From Amoebidium appalachense (lineage: Eukaryota > Ichthyosporea), in the NCBI GenBank assembly GCA_963693365.1, contig CAVNZM010000007.1, positions 3,410,001 through 3,474,000 of the forward strand: 64,000 nucleotides of DNA, in the 5' to 3' direction. A program made the position numbers and the translations under genes. Below, in pieces: positions 17,487 to 26,752 of the stretch (positions are counted from its first letter, which is position 1; each line of letters opens with the position of its first letter). The notes below the pieces were generated by a model, which made no database searches, was not told the origin of the DNA, and was given only the letters and a program-made list of their open reading frames with translations.

Positions 17487-18101
17487 TTAGGAAGTTGCTT
17501 CGTGGCTGGCTTTCTTGAACACACTGATGACGAGGTCCCTTGTCAAGTCGTCTTCCATGTGCTCCCTTGCCATCTCCAGCATGGCCGCGGCAAAGGTCGC
17601 GAAGTCCACACGGAACAGCTCGCGCTCAATGTTCTTGTGTTTGATTGCCGTGTGCAGGCACTTCTCTGCAAGCGCCAGCTGCTCGGACGGCACGGGCAGC
17701 GCAAAGAGCAGGCGCTTGTTCTGTCCCACATGCCACGTGCCTGCCTGCTTCATGCGGCCCTTCACATCCCGCAGACTGAGTCCGATTTTCAGGCAGGGCG
17801 GGTCGCCATACTCGGACACAAACACGTAGATACCGGACTGCTGCTTGGCGCACACGTTGCTGGTGACCCGGCGCAGCTCCTCACTGGCATCTTCGTATTC
17901 CGGCGTGATGTGGTCCGGCTTGAGACTGTCTGCTCTCTGGAGTTCCAACAGCCGGCACTGTGCCTCGATTTTCAGGCGCTCCTCCCGGATCACAGCAGCC
18001 TGCTCGCGCATCCTTGCAATCTCCGCAAACTGAGGGGATTCGGCGATGCGCGCCTCCTTGTACAGACTCAGGGCAGTTTCCATCTCGGCCTGGTTGGTCA
18101 T
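17487..18101 (-). CDS. T5orf172 (GIY-YIG-like) domain protein, 5' end cut by retroelement
   Basis: The C-terminal half carries a T5orf172/Mug113-type domain: SGIYVFVSEYGDPPCLKIGL followed by SLRDVKGRMKQAGTW, where the KIG-S-x-x-D-x-x-x-R-x-K-Q pattern is diagnostic; this domain is related to GIY-YIG nucleases. Residues 1-80 are a coiled coil (ARMREQAAVIREERLKIEAQ). The first ATG available is 18101, but the frame runs on into a poly-G tract (poly-C on the plus strand, 18118-18160) where the Ngaro-type element begins. Family members usually have an N-terminal KilA-N or MSV199 domain before the coiled coil; none is present, so the gene is probably 5'-truncated. 78 bp separate it from 17408. Confidence 0.75.
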   Translation of the reverse strand: MTNQAEMETALSLYKEARIAESPQFAEIARMREQAAVIREERLKIEAQCRLLELQRADSLKPDHITPEYEDASEELRRVTSNVCAKQQSGIYVFVSEYGDPPCLKIGLSLRDVKGRMKQAGTWHVGQNKRLLFALPVPSEQLALAEKCLHTAIKHKNIERELFRVDFATFAAAMLEMAREHMEDDLTRDLVISVFKKASHEATS

Positions 18102-18114
18102 GAACTGGGTGATA

Positions 18115-18117
<3 letters not shown>

Positions 18118-18161
<44 letters not shown>

Positions 18162-19842
18162 CTGCCGGGATCTCCCCAAGGGTACACCACCCTTGCTAAC
18201 CACCCCCTTCCCCCGAGGCTCAGACCCGGAGGCCCGCCCGCTGCCCCAGCACCACATTGACACCTCCCGCCTCCGGGAACTGCTGGCCTCCTACCCGGAC
18301 CAACCATTCGCCGCACAACTCCTCCACGATGTCGAATTCGGCGTCGACATCGGCTATCGCGGCCCCTCCACCTCTCGGGTGGGCCCCAACCTACCCACCA
18401 CCCCGGAGGCAGCTGCCGCTATCACGGTGGATATTGCCAAAGAAGTCGCCCTCGGCCACCTGCGCGGCCCCCTCTCCCCGGCCCAATTCTTTGACGAATT
18501 TCCCGTCCACCGTTCCTCCCCCATCGGCGCCGTTACCAAGAAAGGGAACCCCCCCAAGTACCGTCGAATCCACCACCTCTCCTGGCCCCGGGGTAGCAGT
18601 GTCAATGACAGCATCACCTACCCCGACGAACTTCAGTACATTCGCGCCCGGGATGTCACCCAACTCATTCTCGACGCAGGCCCCGGCTGCTACATGGCCG
18701 TGGCAGATGTGCAGGCTGCCTTCCGGCACATGCCCATCCGACCGGAAGACCACCACTTAATGGCATTCAAATGGCAAGGGCATTTTTACGTTGAAACCAG
18801 ACTGCCCTTCGGCCTGAAATCTAGCCCAGCCATCTGGGAACGGATCGCGGCCACCCTACAGTGGCTGGCACACCAGCACGGTATTACCCTCATCCGCCAC
18901 TACGTAGACGACTGGATTATAGTCGCCCCCACACAACAGCAGTGCCAACGTCACCTATCCACCTTTCTGCAACTCTGCCGAGAGCTGCACATTGCCATCT
19001 CCGAAGACAAGATGCAGGGCCCGGCTACCCGTGTCGTCTTCATCGGTATCGAATTCGACTCCATCGCCATGGAGGCACGAATCCCGGCTTCCAAGCTCTC
19101 GGACCTACTCGACCTCACTTCCCACCCAAAGCCCACCATCACCATTCGGGACCTCCAGTCCCTCCTCGGCAAACTCACCTGGTGTGCCCAGCTGGTTCCC
19201 CCCGGGAGGGCCTTCTCCCAGCGCCTATGGGCCCTTCTCCGGACCCACCCACACCTTGCCGGCCACCACCACATACGACTGACTGCTGCCGCCCGGGCCG
19301 ACATAGCCGAATGGCACCAGTTCCTCACATCATGGAATGGGGTGCACCTCATCACACCCCCCACATACACCACCCTGGCCACTGATGCTGCCGGATCGGT
19401 GGGTCTAGGTGGCCACTGGCTCGAACAATGGTTCTTCATGCCCTGGTCCCCCTCCACCCAAGCCCTCTATGCTCATGAGGGTAAACTCGGTTCTTCCGTC
19501 ATCGAACTCCTGGCCATCGCAGCCGCCGTGGCCCTCTGGGCCCCCTCCTGGTCCACCCACCATGTCCGTATTTTATGCGACAACACGGGTGCTGTGTCTG
19601 ACCTGCACTCCCGGTCTTCCCCCCACCCCGTGATGGCCAAACTTATTCGGTTCATCACCCGCATGGAAATGCAATACCAATTTACGTTACAGGCATCCTA
19701 CCTACCAGGACCCCTCAACCATCTGGCCGATGCCATTTCTCGTAACCAACTTCCCCGGGCCCGACGACTCCGACCTTCCCTGCAACCGGAGCCCTGCCCC
19801 TTCCCCTCCTGGGTCCACGAGTTCCTATCCCTTCCCTTGGGC

Positions 19843-19845
<3 letters not shown>
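18118..19845 (+). CDS. Reverse transcriptase / RNase H (Ngaro copy 1)
   Basis: The frame opens in the poly-C tract and has no ATG before the RT core, so its own start is not visible. RT motifs include VADVQAAFRHMPI, RLPFGLKSSPAIW and the catalytic RHYVDDWIIV. RNase H follows with TLATDAAGSVGLGGHW, SSVIELLAIAAAVALW, ILCDNTGAVSDL and LADAISRNQ, giving the D-E-D-D residues. It ends with TAA at 19843-19845, directly before 29 C. Compared with copy 2 I see one difference (LEQWFF here, LDQWFF there). Makes and degrades RNA:DNA hybrids during retrotransposition. Confidence 0.9.
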
Positions 19846-19874
<29 letters not shown>

Positions 19875-20937
19875 AGATCTCCCGTTCCGGAGCAACACTG
19901 GCAGATTGGCCCCCCACTTTGCTCCGGCCGAGCTGCTTCGAGCCACCACTACCCTGCAGGAATGCCAGGCCCTGAGTCTCAACCTCGACTCTCGGGCCTT
20001 TTACTCCCGGGTGCAAAAAGTGTTCATCGATTTCTGTGTGGCATCTCGGCTGCAATCCTCCTCCGGGTCCTCCCTCCCGGCCTCCCCACACACCGTGCAA
20101 CTTTTTCTCGCCTGGTGTGCCCAACGAGGGGTACAGGCCTCTTCCTTAACCGGCTACAATTCGGCCATCACCAGGCTCCACCTCGACATGGGCCTCCCTG
20201 CTCCCTACCCCCACGACAAGTCTCTGGCCTGGTTCCTACGGGGGGTGGGCCGATGGCAGCTTTCTCACAACATCCGACCCCGCTCATCCACCAGGGAACC
20301 CCTCCTCCCCTCCCACCTCCACCTACTCCACGGCCAGTGCCCCACCAAGGCCTCCTCGGCCAATCTCCGGCTATGGACGGCCCTCATCGTCGGTTTCTGT
20401 GGTCTCCTCCGTTCAGGGGAATTTACCTCCAAGACCCTGACTTCTTTCGACCCGTCCCGTCACGTTAAACGGAAGGACGTGACCTTCAGCTACACCCCCA
20501 CCGGTACTTTGTCCCATGCCACCCTCCACCTGCCAACCTCTAAGACGGATGTACAGGCCCGAGGTGTCAACGTCACCCTAGCTGCCCTGCCCCTCACCCA
20601 CTTCTCCCCAGCCCATCTCCTCCGGCAGTTCCTGGATACAACGTCCGGTCATTTCGACGACCCCCTCTTCAGTCTCGGTGGCATCCCCTACACCAAGAGT
20701 GCTTTCTCTGCCGATTTCCGTGCCCTCCTCTCCCGGGCAGGCCTCTCACCCTCCCGGTTTGCCGGACACAGCCTCCGCATCGGGGGGGCCACAGCACTGG
20801 CTGAGGCCGGGGTCGACGACTCCCGGATCAAACAACTCGGCCGGTGGTCCTCCGACTGCTTCCTGATCTATACCCGACTTCGTCCGGCCTCCATTGCTGC
20901 CACCACCACACGTGTATTCGCCTCTATTCTTAAGTGA
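19846..20937 (+). CDS. Tyrosine recombinase (Ngaro copy 1)
   Basis: Integrase of the phage/XerCD type that inserts the circular cDNA. Core-binding part: FAPAELLRATTTLQECQALS to TGYNSAITRLHLDMG. Catalytic part: GFCGLLRSGEF (first Arg), later the box GHSLRIGGATALAEAGV (H-x-x-R) and IKQLGRWSSDCFLIYTRL with the nucleophile Tyr. No ATG occurs before about residue 95, so initiation at its own ATG would lose the N-terminal domain. The frame is the same as that of RT upstream, through the poly-C. Confidence 0.9.
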
Positions 20938-20965
20938 AACCTTTGGAGCAAGCATACTGCTCTCG

Positions 20966-21636
20966 TGCCGTGGTTTACAACCATTGCAGGTTCACTTTCG
21001 TCCAAGGGGATGTCCCCCTAGAGGCAACACACGTCCCGGAGTAGTTTTTCATAGAGGTTTTATTTGTGGAAATTATTGACATAAATATTTTTCTGGGTAA
21101 ACACGTAGGATGGGTGTTCGATACCAACATAACCATGTAGGCTTCATTTCGTGTTTTAGCAGTTAGCGGTTGGCTGCCCGCACACGGGCACCTATTAGCC
21201 AGTCAAAACATCAGATACCACAGATCACTAGACCGAGTTATGATTGGCTCGGATCAGATTTCACATATCACTAGTTCGATTTTTGATTGGTTCAGATCGG
21301 TAGGCTTAGGTATATAAGCACGACAGTTTTTAGCAGATCAGCAAGCTACAAACACATCTTCTGTGTTTAGCATCCACAGCCTTACAGCTATATATTCCTT
21401 TTCACCCACCCACCTACACCCACACACAACCCCCATTGATCCACACATACGTGCTGTTTTTTTTTTTTTCACGGGGCGAAGCCTTCCCCCGTTTTTTTTT
21501 GGGCACATGGACCTCACGGATCAATAAATTGATGACTGGGGGCTTGCCGTGGTTTACAACCATTGCAGGTTCACTTTCGTCCAAGGGGATGTCCCCCTAG
21601 AGGCAACACACGTCCCGGAGTAGTTTTTCATAGAGA
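20966..21636 (+). repeat. Ngaro split direct terminal repeats with promoter
   Basis: The 90-bp segment starting CCGTGGTTTACAACCATTGC and ending near TTTTTCATAGAG occurs at 20966-21055 and 21546-21636. Between them is a segment with ATTGG boxes (TGATTGGCTCGG, TGATTGGTTCAG), a TATA box (GGTATATAAGCACGAC, about 21310), the leader TTCTGTGTTTAGCATCCAC, and a stem-loop around ACGGGGCGAAG/CTTCCCCCGT. This segment appears at the 5' end of the deletion derivative at 53.7-54.06 kb and drives gag transcription there. Confidence 0.8.
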
Positions 21637-21744
21637 TTGGAGGATGTGGGGGGGTGATCGACATCTTATGAGTTGTCCGTAGACGCGTCTACCACAGCTA
21701 CACAGATACACATACAGTCAGTTTTTTTCCTGTATATATACGAC

Positions 21745-22224
21745 ATGGTACCAGTTCACAGATATATATGCGACTGGAATGGCTGTAATAGACCGTTTCC
21801 AAACCTTCATGCTTTGAAAAGGCACGAGTTGGTACATACAGGAGCACGACCATTTGAATGTCCATGGCCCGACTGTCACAGACATTATTCTCAGAAAGCG
21901 ACACTCGACGCCCACTACAAGCTTCATACCGGCGAATTAGCATTTAAGTGTGACTGGCCTGGATGCAACATTGGGTATAGCTGTTGGAGCAAATTGAAAA
22001 TGCACATGCACAGACACCAAAATACCAGACCATTCAAATGCCCATGGGAAGGCTGCGAGTCAAGTTTTGTGGACAAGTACACACTCAATAAACACATGAC
22101 CACGCACTCCGAGGACCGCCTGTTTGCGTGCACATGGACTGGATGTAAGAAAAGTTACCGACACGAAGCCAGCTTAAAAGTCCACCTGAAAAAACACACC
22201 ATTATTACACAACAAACCAAATAG
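21745..22224 (+). CDS. Five-finger C2H2 zinc-finger protein
   Basis: A 159-residue protein from ATG 21745 (MVPVHRYICDWNGCNRPFPN), 3 bp after a TATA-like TGTATATATACG. An upstream in-frame non-ATG start is rejected. Five C2H2 fingers fill the protein, each C-x4-C-x12-H-x3-H with the Cys-x-Trp-x-Gly/Asp-Cys style of GLI/ZIC/TFIIIA fingers (CDWNGC, CPWPDC, CDWPGC, CPWEGC, CTWTGC). Linkers are TFIIIA-like (HTGARPFECP). No other domain. Intronless and compact, with a short basic tail. It would bind DNA or RNA; the target is unknown. It lies just right of the Ngaro insertion and may be a captured host gene. Confidence 0.85.
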   Translation: MVPVHRYICDWNGCNRPFPNLHALKRHELVHTGARPFECPWPDCHRHYSQKATLDAHYKLHTGELAFKCDWPGCNIGYSCWSKLKMHMHRHQNTRPFKCPWEGCESSFVDKYTLNKHMTTHSEDRLFACTWTGCKKSYRHEASLKVHLKKHTIITQQTK

Positions 22225-22291
22225 AAGATTTACTTACAGTCCCGGGTACAACAGACGGTGGGGATGGGGTTGTTTTTTTGTCTGCCAGTAA

Positions 22292-22960
22292 ATGATGGCA
22301 ACGTACGACGAGGCATGGGTCAGGGATCGACTGGCCCAGGCAGAGGGCGGACGGTGCGAGGTGCTGACACCGGCAGGGCGGATCGACCTACTGACGGACA
22401 CGCAGGTCATCGAGGTCAAGCGTGTGGCGCAGTGGAAGGCGGCGCTCAGACAAGTGCAGGCATACCAACGCTTCTACCCTGATCGACAGGCTCGTGTGCA
22501 CCTGTTTGGTTACGCGTCGATCGAGGTTTATAGGATTGCCGCGGAGACGATGGAGTCTCTTGGGGTGTTTGTGATGGTGGAGCCCGACACTCTGCGGCTA
22601 ATTTGGGGGTGTCATGGGGACATCTGCACAACCCGGACAAAACCAACGGAGAGGGGACAGGAATCGAACGAAATACGCTTTCTAAAGGACGTAGCGACAG
22701 GCGCACGCGGAACACACAGCTTTGGTATCGAGAATGGGACCTGGGTTACAACATCGGGGATGGCCGGTTGCATGCGACAGTGGGCTGATATAAATATGTT
22801 GGACGATTGCGAGGTGGGGATCAAGAGACTGGGAACGGTGCTGACACAGGTTTTGGGCGGGTCATCGTTTGTTCCCGCAGGAGAGCGTGTCTCTATAGGG
22901 AAACCTGGCAGACACACCCGTGCCCACAAGATAGAGTATAGCAAGATCATGGCATATTAG
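22292..22960 (+). CDS. PD-(D/E)XK nuclease-like protein
   Basis: A 222-residue intact protein from ATG 22292 (MMATYDEAWVRDRLAQAEGG). Residues about 20-62 carry the restriction-endonuclease core: EVLTPAGRIDLLTDTQVIEV followed by KRVAQWKAALRQVQAY, with D of RID, E and K of EVK as metal-binding residues, then the usual YPDRQARVHLFGYA strand. This compact family is common in nucleocytoviruses and protists. The C-terminal 110 residues (FLKDVATGARGTHSFGIENG) are unrecognised. No introns. The last codons run into the GC-rich repeat at 22.97 kb. Confidence 0.75.
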   Translation: MMATYDEAWVRDRLAQAEGGRCEVLTPAGRIDLLTDTQVIEVKRVAQWKAALRQVQAYQRFYPDRQARVHLFGYASIEVYRIAAETMESLGVFVMVEPDTLRLIWGCHGDICTTRTKPTERGQESNEIRFLKDVATGARGTHSFGIENGTWVTTSGMAGCMRQWADINMLDDCEVGIKRLGTVLTQVLGGSSFVPAGERVSIGKPGRHTRAHKIEYSKIMAY

Positions 22961-22967
22961 AGCTGTC

Positions 22968-23260
22968 CGGGAAGAAACACACAAACACACACCCCGCGCG
23001 GGCCGCGAGGCAGGCGAGGCAGGGGTGGCTGGGGGTGGCTGTGAGGGGCGCGCGAGGAACCAAATAAACGCACAACCGGAACACGGACCCACACCCCCAC
23101 GCCCCCACGCCCCCACCCCCGCGAGGCCCGCGAGGCACACATGCACCGCGCGCGCACACAGACGCCACACAGGCCTCGCGGGCCCCGCGCGCCGCACGGG
23201 CCACACGGGCCTCGCGGCCCCTCCGGGGGCCCCTCGGGGCCTGAGGAGACAACAGACAAC
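22968..23260. repeat. GC-rich GAGGCA/CTCGCGGG repeat region
   Basis: Degenerate tandem GCGAGGCAGGCGAGGCAGGG, CCCGCGAGGCACACATG and CCTCGCGGGCC motifs, with runs of CCCCCACGCC. The translations are repeat by-products. Related to the repeats at 1404 and 2738. Confidence 0.6.
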
Positions 23261-23397
23261 AAACAGTATGTCAAGACAAGATGACAAGAAAAGCACAAGC
23301 GATGCAATCGGGCACAGGGGCGGGGGGCATGGTTTGCGAATATTAGTTTATTGTCGACTGGGAGGGGGCCACAGGCACCGCCCGAACACAGTCGGGT

Positions 23398-23802
23398 TTA
23401 TTCGGCGTCTGTCAGCTGCGGCTCGGATTCACGATGGCGGCGCTTTGCCTGGCGGCGGTCGGTTAAGGTGCGCTGCAATTCAACCAAGGCCTGATTGATG
23501 ACATCTTTCTCCCGGCGCAGCCTTATGATCTCCGCACCGAGGCCCCTTATACCGTGGCAGATCACAGAGGTGGCGTCGCTGGGGTCGGGGCGGGTGCGGA
23601 GATAGGGGGTGACGATGCCGTTGGTCACGGATCCCCAGACGGCGCACAAGCGTTCAAACGGGGAACCCGTGTTGTTGCTGTCATCCATCAGCTGGACGAG
23701 CCTGGTCTTTTCGTCCTCGGTCAGCCGCGCGGCATCCGGGTAGGCCAGACGGATGGTGTCCAAGATCATGTCAATGTCTATTTCCATTGTGGTGTATGAC
23801 AT
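23398..23802 (-). CDS. Small protein with C-terminal coiled coil
   Basis: A 134-residue protein from ATG 23802 (MSYTTMEIDIDMILDTIRLA); 23787 is an alternative. A TATA box (GTGTATATAATC on the minus strand, about 23840-23851) lies about 40 bp upstream, preceded by CCAAT boxes. The N-terminal half (DAARLTEDEKTRLVQLMDDS) is helical; the C-terminal part (LGAEIIRLRREKDVINQALV) is a coiled coil with a basic tail (DRRQAKRRHRESEP). The stop TAA lies inside AATAAA. No family recognised. Confidence 0.6.
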   Translation of the reverse strand: MSYTTMEIDIDMILDTIRLAYPDAARLTEDEKTRLVQLMDDSNNTGSPFERLCAVWGSVTNGIVTPYLRTRPDPSDATSVICHGIRGLGAEIIRLRREKDVINQALVELQRTLTDRRQAKRRHRESEPQLTDAE

Positions 23803-23839
23803 GTGTGCATGTGATGATGAAATGTGCTGTCGTGTGGTG

Positions 23840-24010
23840 ATTATATACACGCGATATGCGTAGGCCCCACCAATCAGAGATGCCCGCCAGGCCATCAACC
23901 AATGAATGGTGATGCTGATTCCGAATCTACCAATCCAAAACTACTGGGCAAGGGTATCATTGGATTGGTAGATCTGAACACGTCGACCAATCACAAATCT
24001 TGAGACCTGA
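23840..24010. promoter_or_regulatory. TATA box plus CCAAT cluster
   Basis: Six CCAAT/ATTGG cores (CACCAATCAGAG, CAACCAATGAATG, TACCAATCCAAAA, GGATTGGTAGA, GACCAATCACAAA and one more) over 130 bp upstream of the TATA box of the gene at 23802. The 3' end of the next minus gene (about 24028) is on the other side. Confidence 0.6.
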
Positions 24011-24027
24011 AATCGCGCCTATAAACA

Positions 24028-25617
24028 TCACATGATGGGGCACACGATGACATCCTCCTTGTCGTCGTCTTGGGCATACCGCTCGTTGAGGATTCGAATG
24101 GCCTGGGCGCGGGCGGGCGCAGAGGGCGAGACGTGGGCGAAGAACGCGAGGAAGTCGCGGTCCTGGTAGCTCAGGAGCGTGGCCATCGGCCCAGACTCGT
24201 ACCTTGCAATCAGACCCACCATCTGGCGCCACAGGGGATACGTGTCTTTGGGCTTCGGGGGCGTTGTCCATGTCCTTGGAAGTAGGATCCTTGTCCAGAT
24301 CGGCTATGCCGAATTTCGCGACGCCTGCGCCGTAGGCGAGGCACATCTCTAGGCGGTTCGGGGGCGGGCCGTCGCCGTGTGGCCCCTCCTCCGAGTTGTA
24401 TGGGTCTTCGAAGTTGATGCCCCGCTTGTCGACAACCATCACATAGTCATCGGACAGGATGGCGGTCAGCCTGGGCGTGTTGATGATGTACTCGTCACGA
24501 ACGGGGTCCCTGACGACCATGCTGGCCTTGTAGTCGTCGAGCTGCTCGCAGGCTTCGAAGGAGGTGTCGACACCGGGGCCTTCGAAGGAATCGTCGCTGG
24601 CGCGCACGCGCAGCCACAGGGACGCGGTGGGGCGGGGGCTCGGGGGCTGGTTGGGTTCGTCGGGGTCGCTGGGGTCGGTCAGCTTCGCGCGCTTGGGGGG
24701 CGGAGAACGTGGCTCGTCGGGCTCGCGGGGCTTATCGGTGGCCGGGGGGCGGGGTTCCAGATCAGGCCGGCCGTTGCACATGGCGTGGACGATCGCCAAC
24801 AGCGCGCCTCGGTCAAGGACGGCGCGACCGCGGACTGCACTGGGGTCGCGCTGGCCCAGCGCAAAGACGAGGCGTAACTTGGGCCACCCGCCAGGCAACC
24901 ACGGTTCGCGGTACGAGCGGCCGTGAATGTACCCTTCGACGACCGGCTCGATGTGCAGGTAGACCGCGTCGGCGTCGGCGACGCCGTCGATGGCTTCGAA
25001 GGGGGTTGGGATCTCGTCGGCGTCGTCGTCCGAGAAACTCGTGATGTTGAAGTAGCGACCGTCATCGGTCTTGAAGAGGACCAGCCGGCTCAGGAGCTCG
25101 GGTCTTTCGTTGTAGGAGTTTTGCCCCGGGACGCGGTAAACGACAGCGACGGCGAGGCCACCCAGCTTGAACCCTGCGGCGTCCATTTGGCGCCTGGCCT
25201 CGGCCAGGTCGAGCGCAAAGGGATCCTCGAGCGAGGGGGGTGTGAGATTCAGGTACCGCCCGACGTGCCTGGTGTGATGGTCAGGGTCCTCGTCGGAGAA
25301 GGGATCTTGCATTGATTCGTACGTGTCTTCGAGCTTCTCGTAGAACATGTGGTAAAGACTGGCTTTCAGTTGGGCGGCGGTCATGTTGCAAAAGCCGATC
25401 GGAGAGTGCGCGTGCTCGTCGCGTAGGGTAATGCGGACTCGCATTGCCGGATCAAGAGAATCAAGGTACTTTCTCCATTTAGCAATCTCCTGCATGTGAT
25501 TGCGAATGTTGGTAGTGGCGGGTACGTCCCGGGGGGGTCGTTAACGGCAACGAGACATTCCAAGTCGGCGCCATCGCACCTGACAAAGGAATTCTTCCAC
25601 TCATCCACGAACGCCAT
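24028..25617 (-). pseudogene. Large unknown gene with two frame breaks in C runs
   Basis: The gene seems to start at ATG 25617 (MAFVDEWKNSFVRCDGADLE), shifts frame in a run of seven C near 25528, continues as a long frame (MQEIAKWRKYLDSLDPAMRV onward, about 410 residues), and shifts again in a C run near 24255 so that the native end is IARYESGPMATLLSYQDRD, finishing at 24028. The middle contains a Pro-rich basic linker (RSPPPKRAKLTDPSDPDE) resembling a nuclear signal. No domain recognised. Both breaks are in C homopolymers, so assembly error is a real alternative to decay. The frame that runs on to 23957 in the wrong phase is rejected as native. Confidence 0.55.
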
Positions 25618-25782
25618 GGCACAGATAAGGAACGAAACCAATGAAAAACGACAAGCATGCTTGAATGCGCGTGTGGACTGACATTTATTGGCGGTGCACG
25701 TGTGTCATGATGTCCAACCGGGCGGCGCGGACCTTTTGCACCCCAATGCCAGTGTGGGTTTTTGTTAATAAAGCGCGACCAC

Positions 25783-26364
25783 CTACCGCCGACACACCTG
25801 GTAGTCAACCACGTAGCGTACATTCTCGCGTAATGTGCGCATATGAGAAACGCCGAACAGCCGTCCGTGCTTGTTTGTCTTGCGATCCAGACACACCTCG
25901 AGTGCGCCCTTGGAAGGGTACCAGGCACCGTCGGGGCACAGGATCTCGAGCGTCACCGTGAGCCGCAGGCTCTTGTGGATGTTGCCGTTGGAGTCGATCG
26001 TGTTGGACTCGGTGTGCGGGACCAGCGGCTTGCGGCCGTCCATCAGGCCCCAGGCGTTGGCCACCTCCAGGTCCACGTAGCTGTTCTCGGACCCCGCGTC
26101 GTACACGAGCTTGAACGTCTTGGCCTGGCCCTGCACGCGCACCGTCACGGTGTGCGTCTTGCTGCACTCGGGCACCAGGAACACCGGCACCTTGCCGTGG
26201 CGCGTCGTCGTGCGCCGCACGCCCGCGGCCGCGGCCGGGCCCGAGTGCGACGTCGAGCGCCGCGTGCACGCGCAGCCAGAGAGCGCGTTGGACGTGCGGC
26301 GGCGGCGGCGGCGGCGGCGCAGCGTGCTGGTGGCGCGGCGCTTCTGTCGTTTGATGTGGCGCAT
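25783..26364 (-). CDS. Retropepsin-like protein (DAGS active-site motif)
   Basis: A 193-residue protein; ATG 26364 (MRHIKRQKRRATSTL) is used. The start is Arg-rich (nine Arg in a row, encoded by GCG-type repeats), a likely nuclear or RNA-binding segment. Residues about 75-180 resemble a retropepsin: FKLVYDAGSENSYVDLEVAN, where Asp-Ala-Gly-Ser stands in the catalytic D-T/S-G position followed by the usual hydrophobic strand. A flap-like NTIDSNGNIHKSLRLTVTLE follows. The Ala in place of Thr/Ser is unusual but known in active retropepsin-like proteins. No polymerase is adjacent, so this is not simply a retrotransposon fragment. Activity unproven. Confidence 0.6.
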   Translation of the reverse strand: MRHIKRQKRRATSTLRRRRRRRRTSNALSGCACTRRSTSHSGPAAAAGVRRTTTRHGKVPVFLVPECSKTHTVTVRVQGQAKTFKLVYDAGSENSYVDLEVANAWGLMDGRKPLVPHTESNTIDSNGNIHKSLRLTVTLEILCPDGAWYPSKGALEVCLDRKTNKHGRLFGVSHMRTLRENVRYVVDYQVCRR

Positions 26365-26431
26365 GTTACCTACAACGCCCACAATGTCCGCGGTGCGAGG
26401 CACAAACGCGGTTATTTGTCTAGATCGGGGC

Positions 26432-26668
26432 CTACACCTTCTTGAGCTTGGACCAGCAGCGCTTGCGGCAGCACTTGCGCTTGCTCTTCCTGCTGCCCGG
26501 CACGAGGCCGCGGCAGTTGCCCTGGTAGCGGCACATGATGTACTTGAGGTTGTAGTCGGCGACCTGCTTGAGCCACGCGGGGTCGGCCGAGGGGTACGAC
26601 TTGTACAGGTCGCCGCCGATGAGCGCCTTGACGTGCGAGTCGGTGATGCCCGTGCTTTCCTTTAGCAT
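26432..26668 (-). CDS. Small Lys/Cys-rich basic protein
   Basis: 78 residues from ATG 26668 (MLKESTGITDSHVKALIGGD). The N-terminal part is helical; the C-terminus is very basic with cysteines (SRKSKRKCCRKRCWSKLKKV), a likely DNA-binding or condensing tail. It is divergent from the plus gene at 26753 across an 84-bp gap. No family recognised. Confidence 0.5.
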   Translation of the reverse strand: MLKESTGITDSHVKALIGGDLYKSYPSADPAWLKQVADYNLKYIMCRYQGNCRGLVPGSRKSKRKCCRKRCWSKLKKV

Positions 26669-26752
26669 TTGCAGGTGCCCGCAAAAACATGGTGCACGCG
26701 GCGCCGCGGGGCTTTCTTTTGCAGATCCGCGAGAAAATGTGCGCTGCAGTGC

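Larger units (their letters stand above)
18118..21636 (+). mobile_element. Ngaro/DIRS-type tyrosine-recombinase retrotransposon, copy 1 (5'-truncated)
   Basis: Order: poly-C, RT/RNase H, stop, poly-C, tyrosine recombinase, then terminal repeats. Split direct repeats (a 90-bp segment at 20966-21055 and again at 21546-21636, around a 490-bp promoter-bearing segment) and the RT-RH-YR order fit Ngaro rather than LTR elements. gag is missing, so the copy is truncated at the first poly-C. It lies inside the virus-like block and interrupts a T5orf172 gene. The coding part is almost identical to copy 2 (54.5-59.75 kb). Confidence 0.9.

Noticed and set aside
18046-18117. Extending the RT frame upstream through poly-C to 18046
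   Set aside because: Those codons are antisense to the T5orf172 gene; the retroelement begins at the poly-C.
23957-24027. C-terminal extension of the 24-kb gene to 23957
   Set aside because: After the break near 24255 the other frame carries the protein-like end (stop at 24028) and CCAAT promoter sequence begins there.
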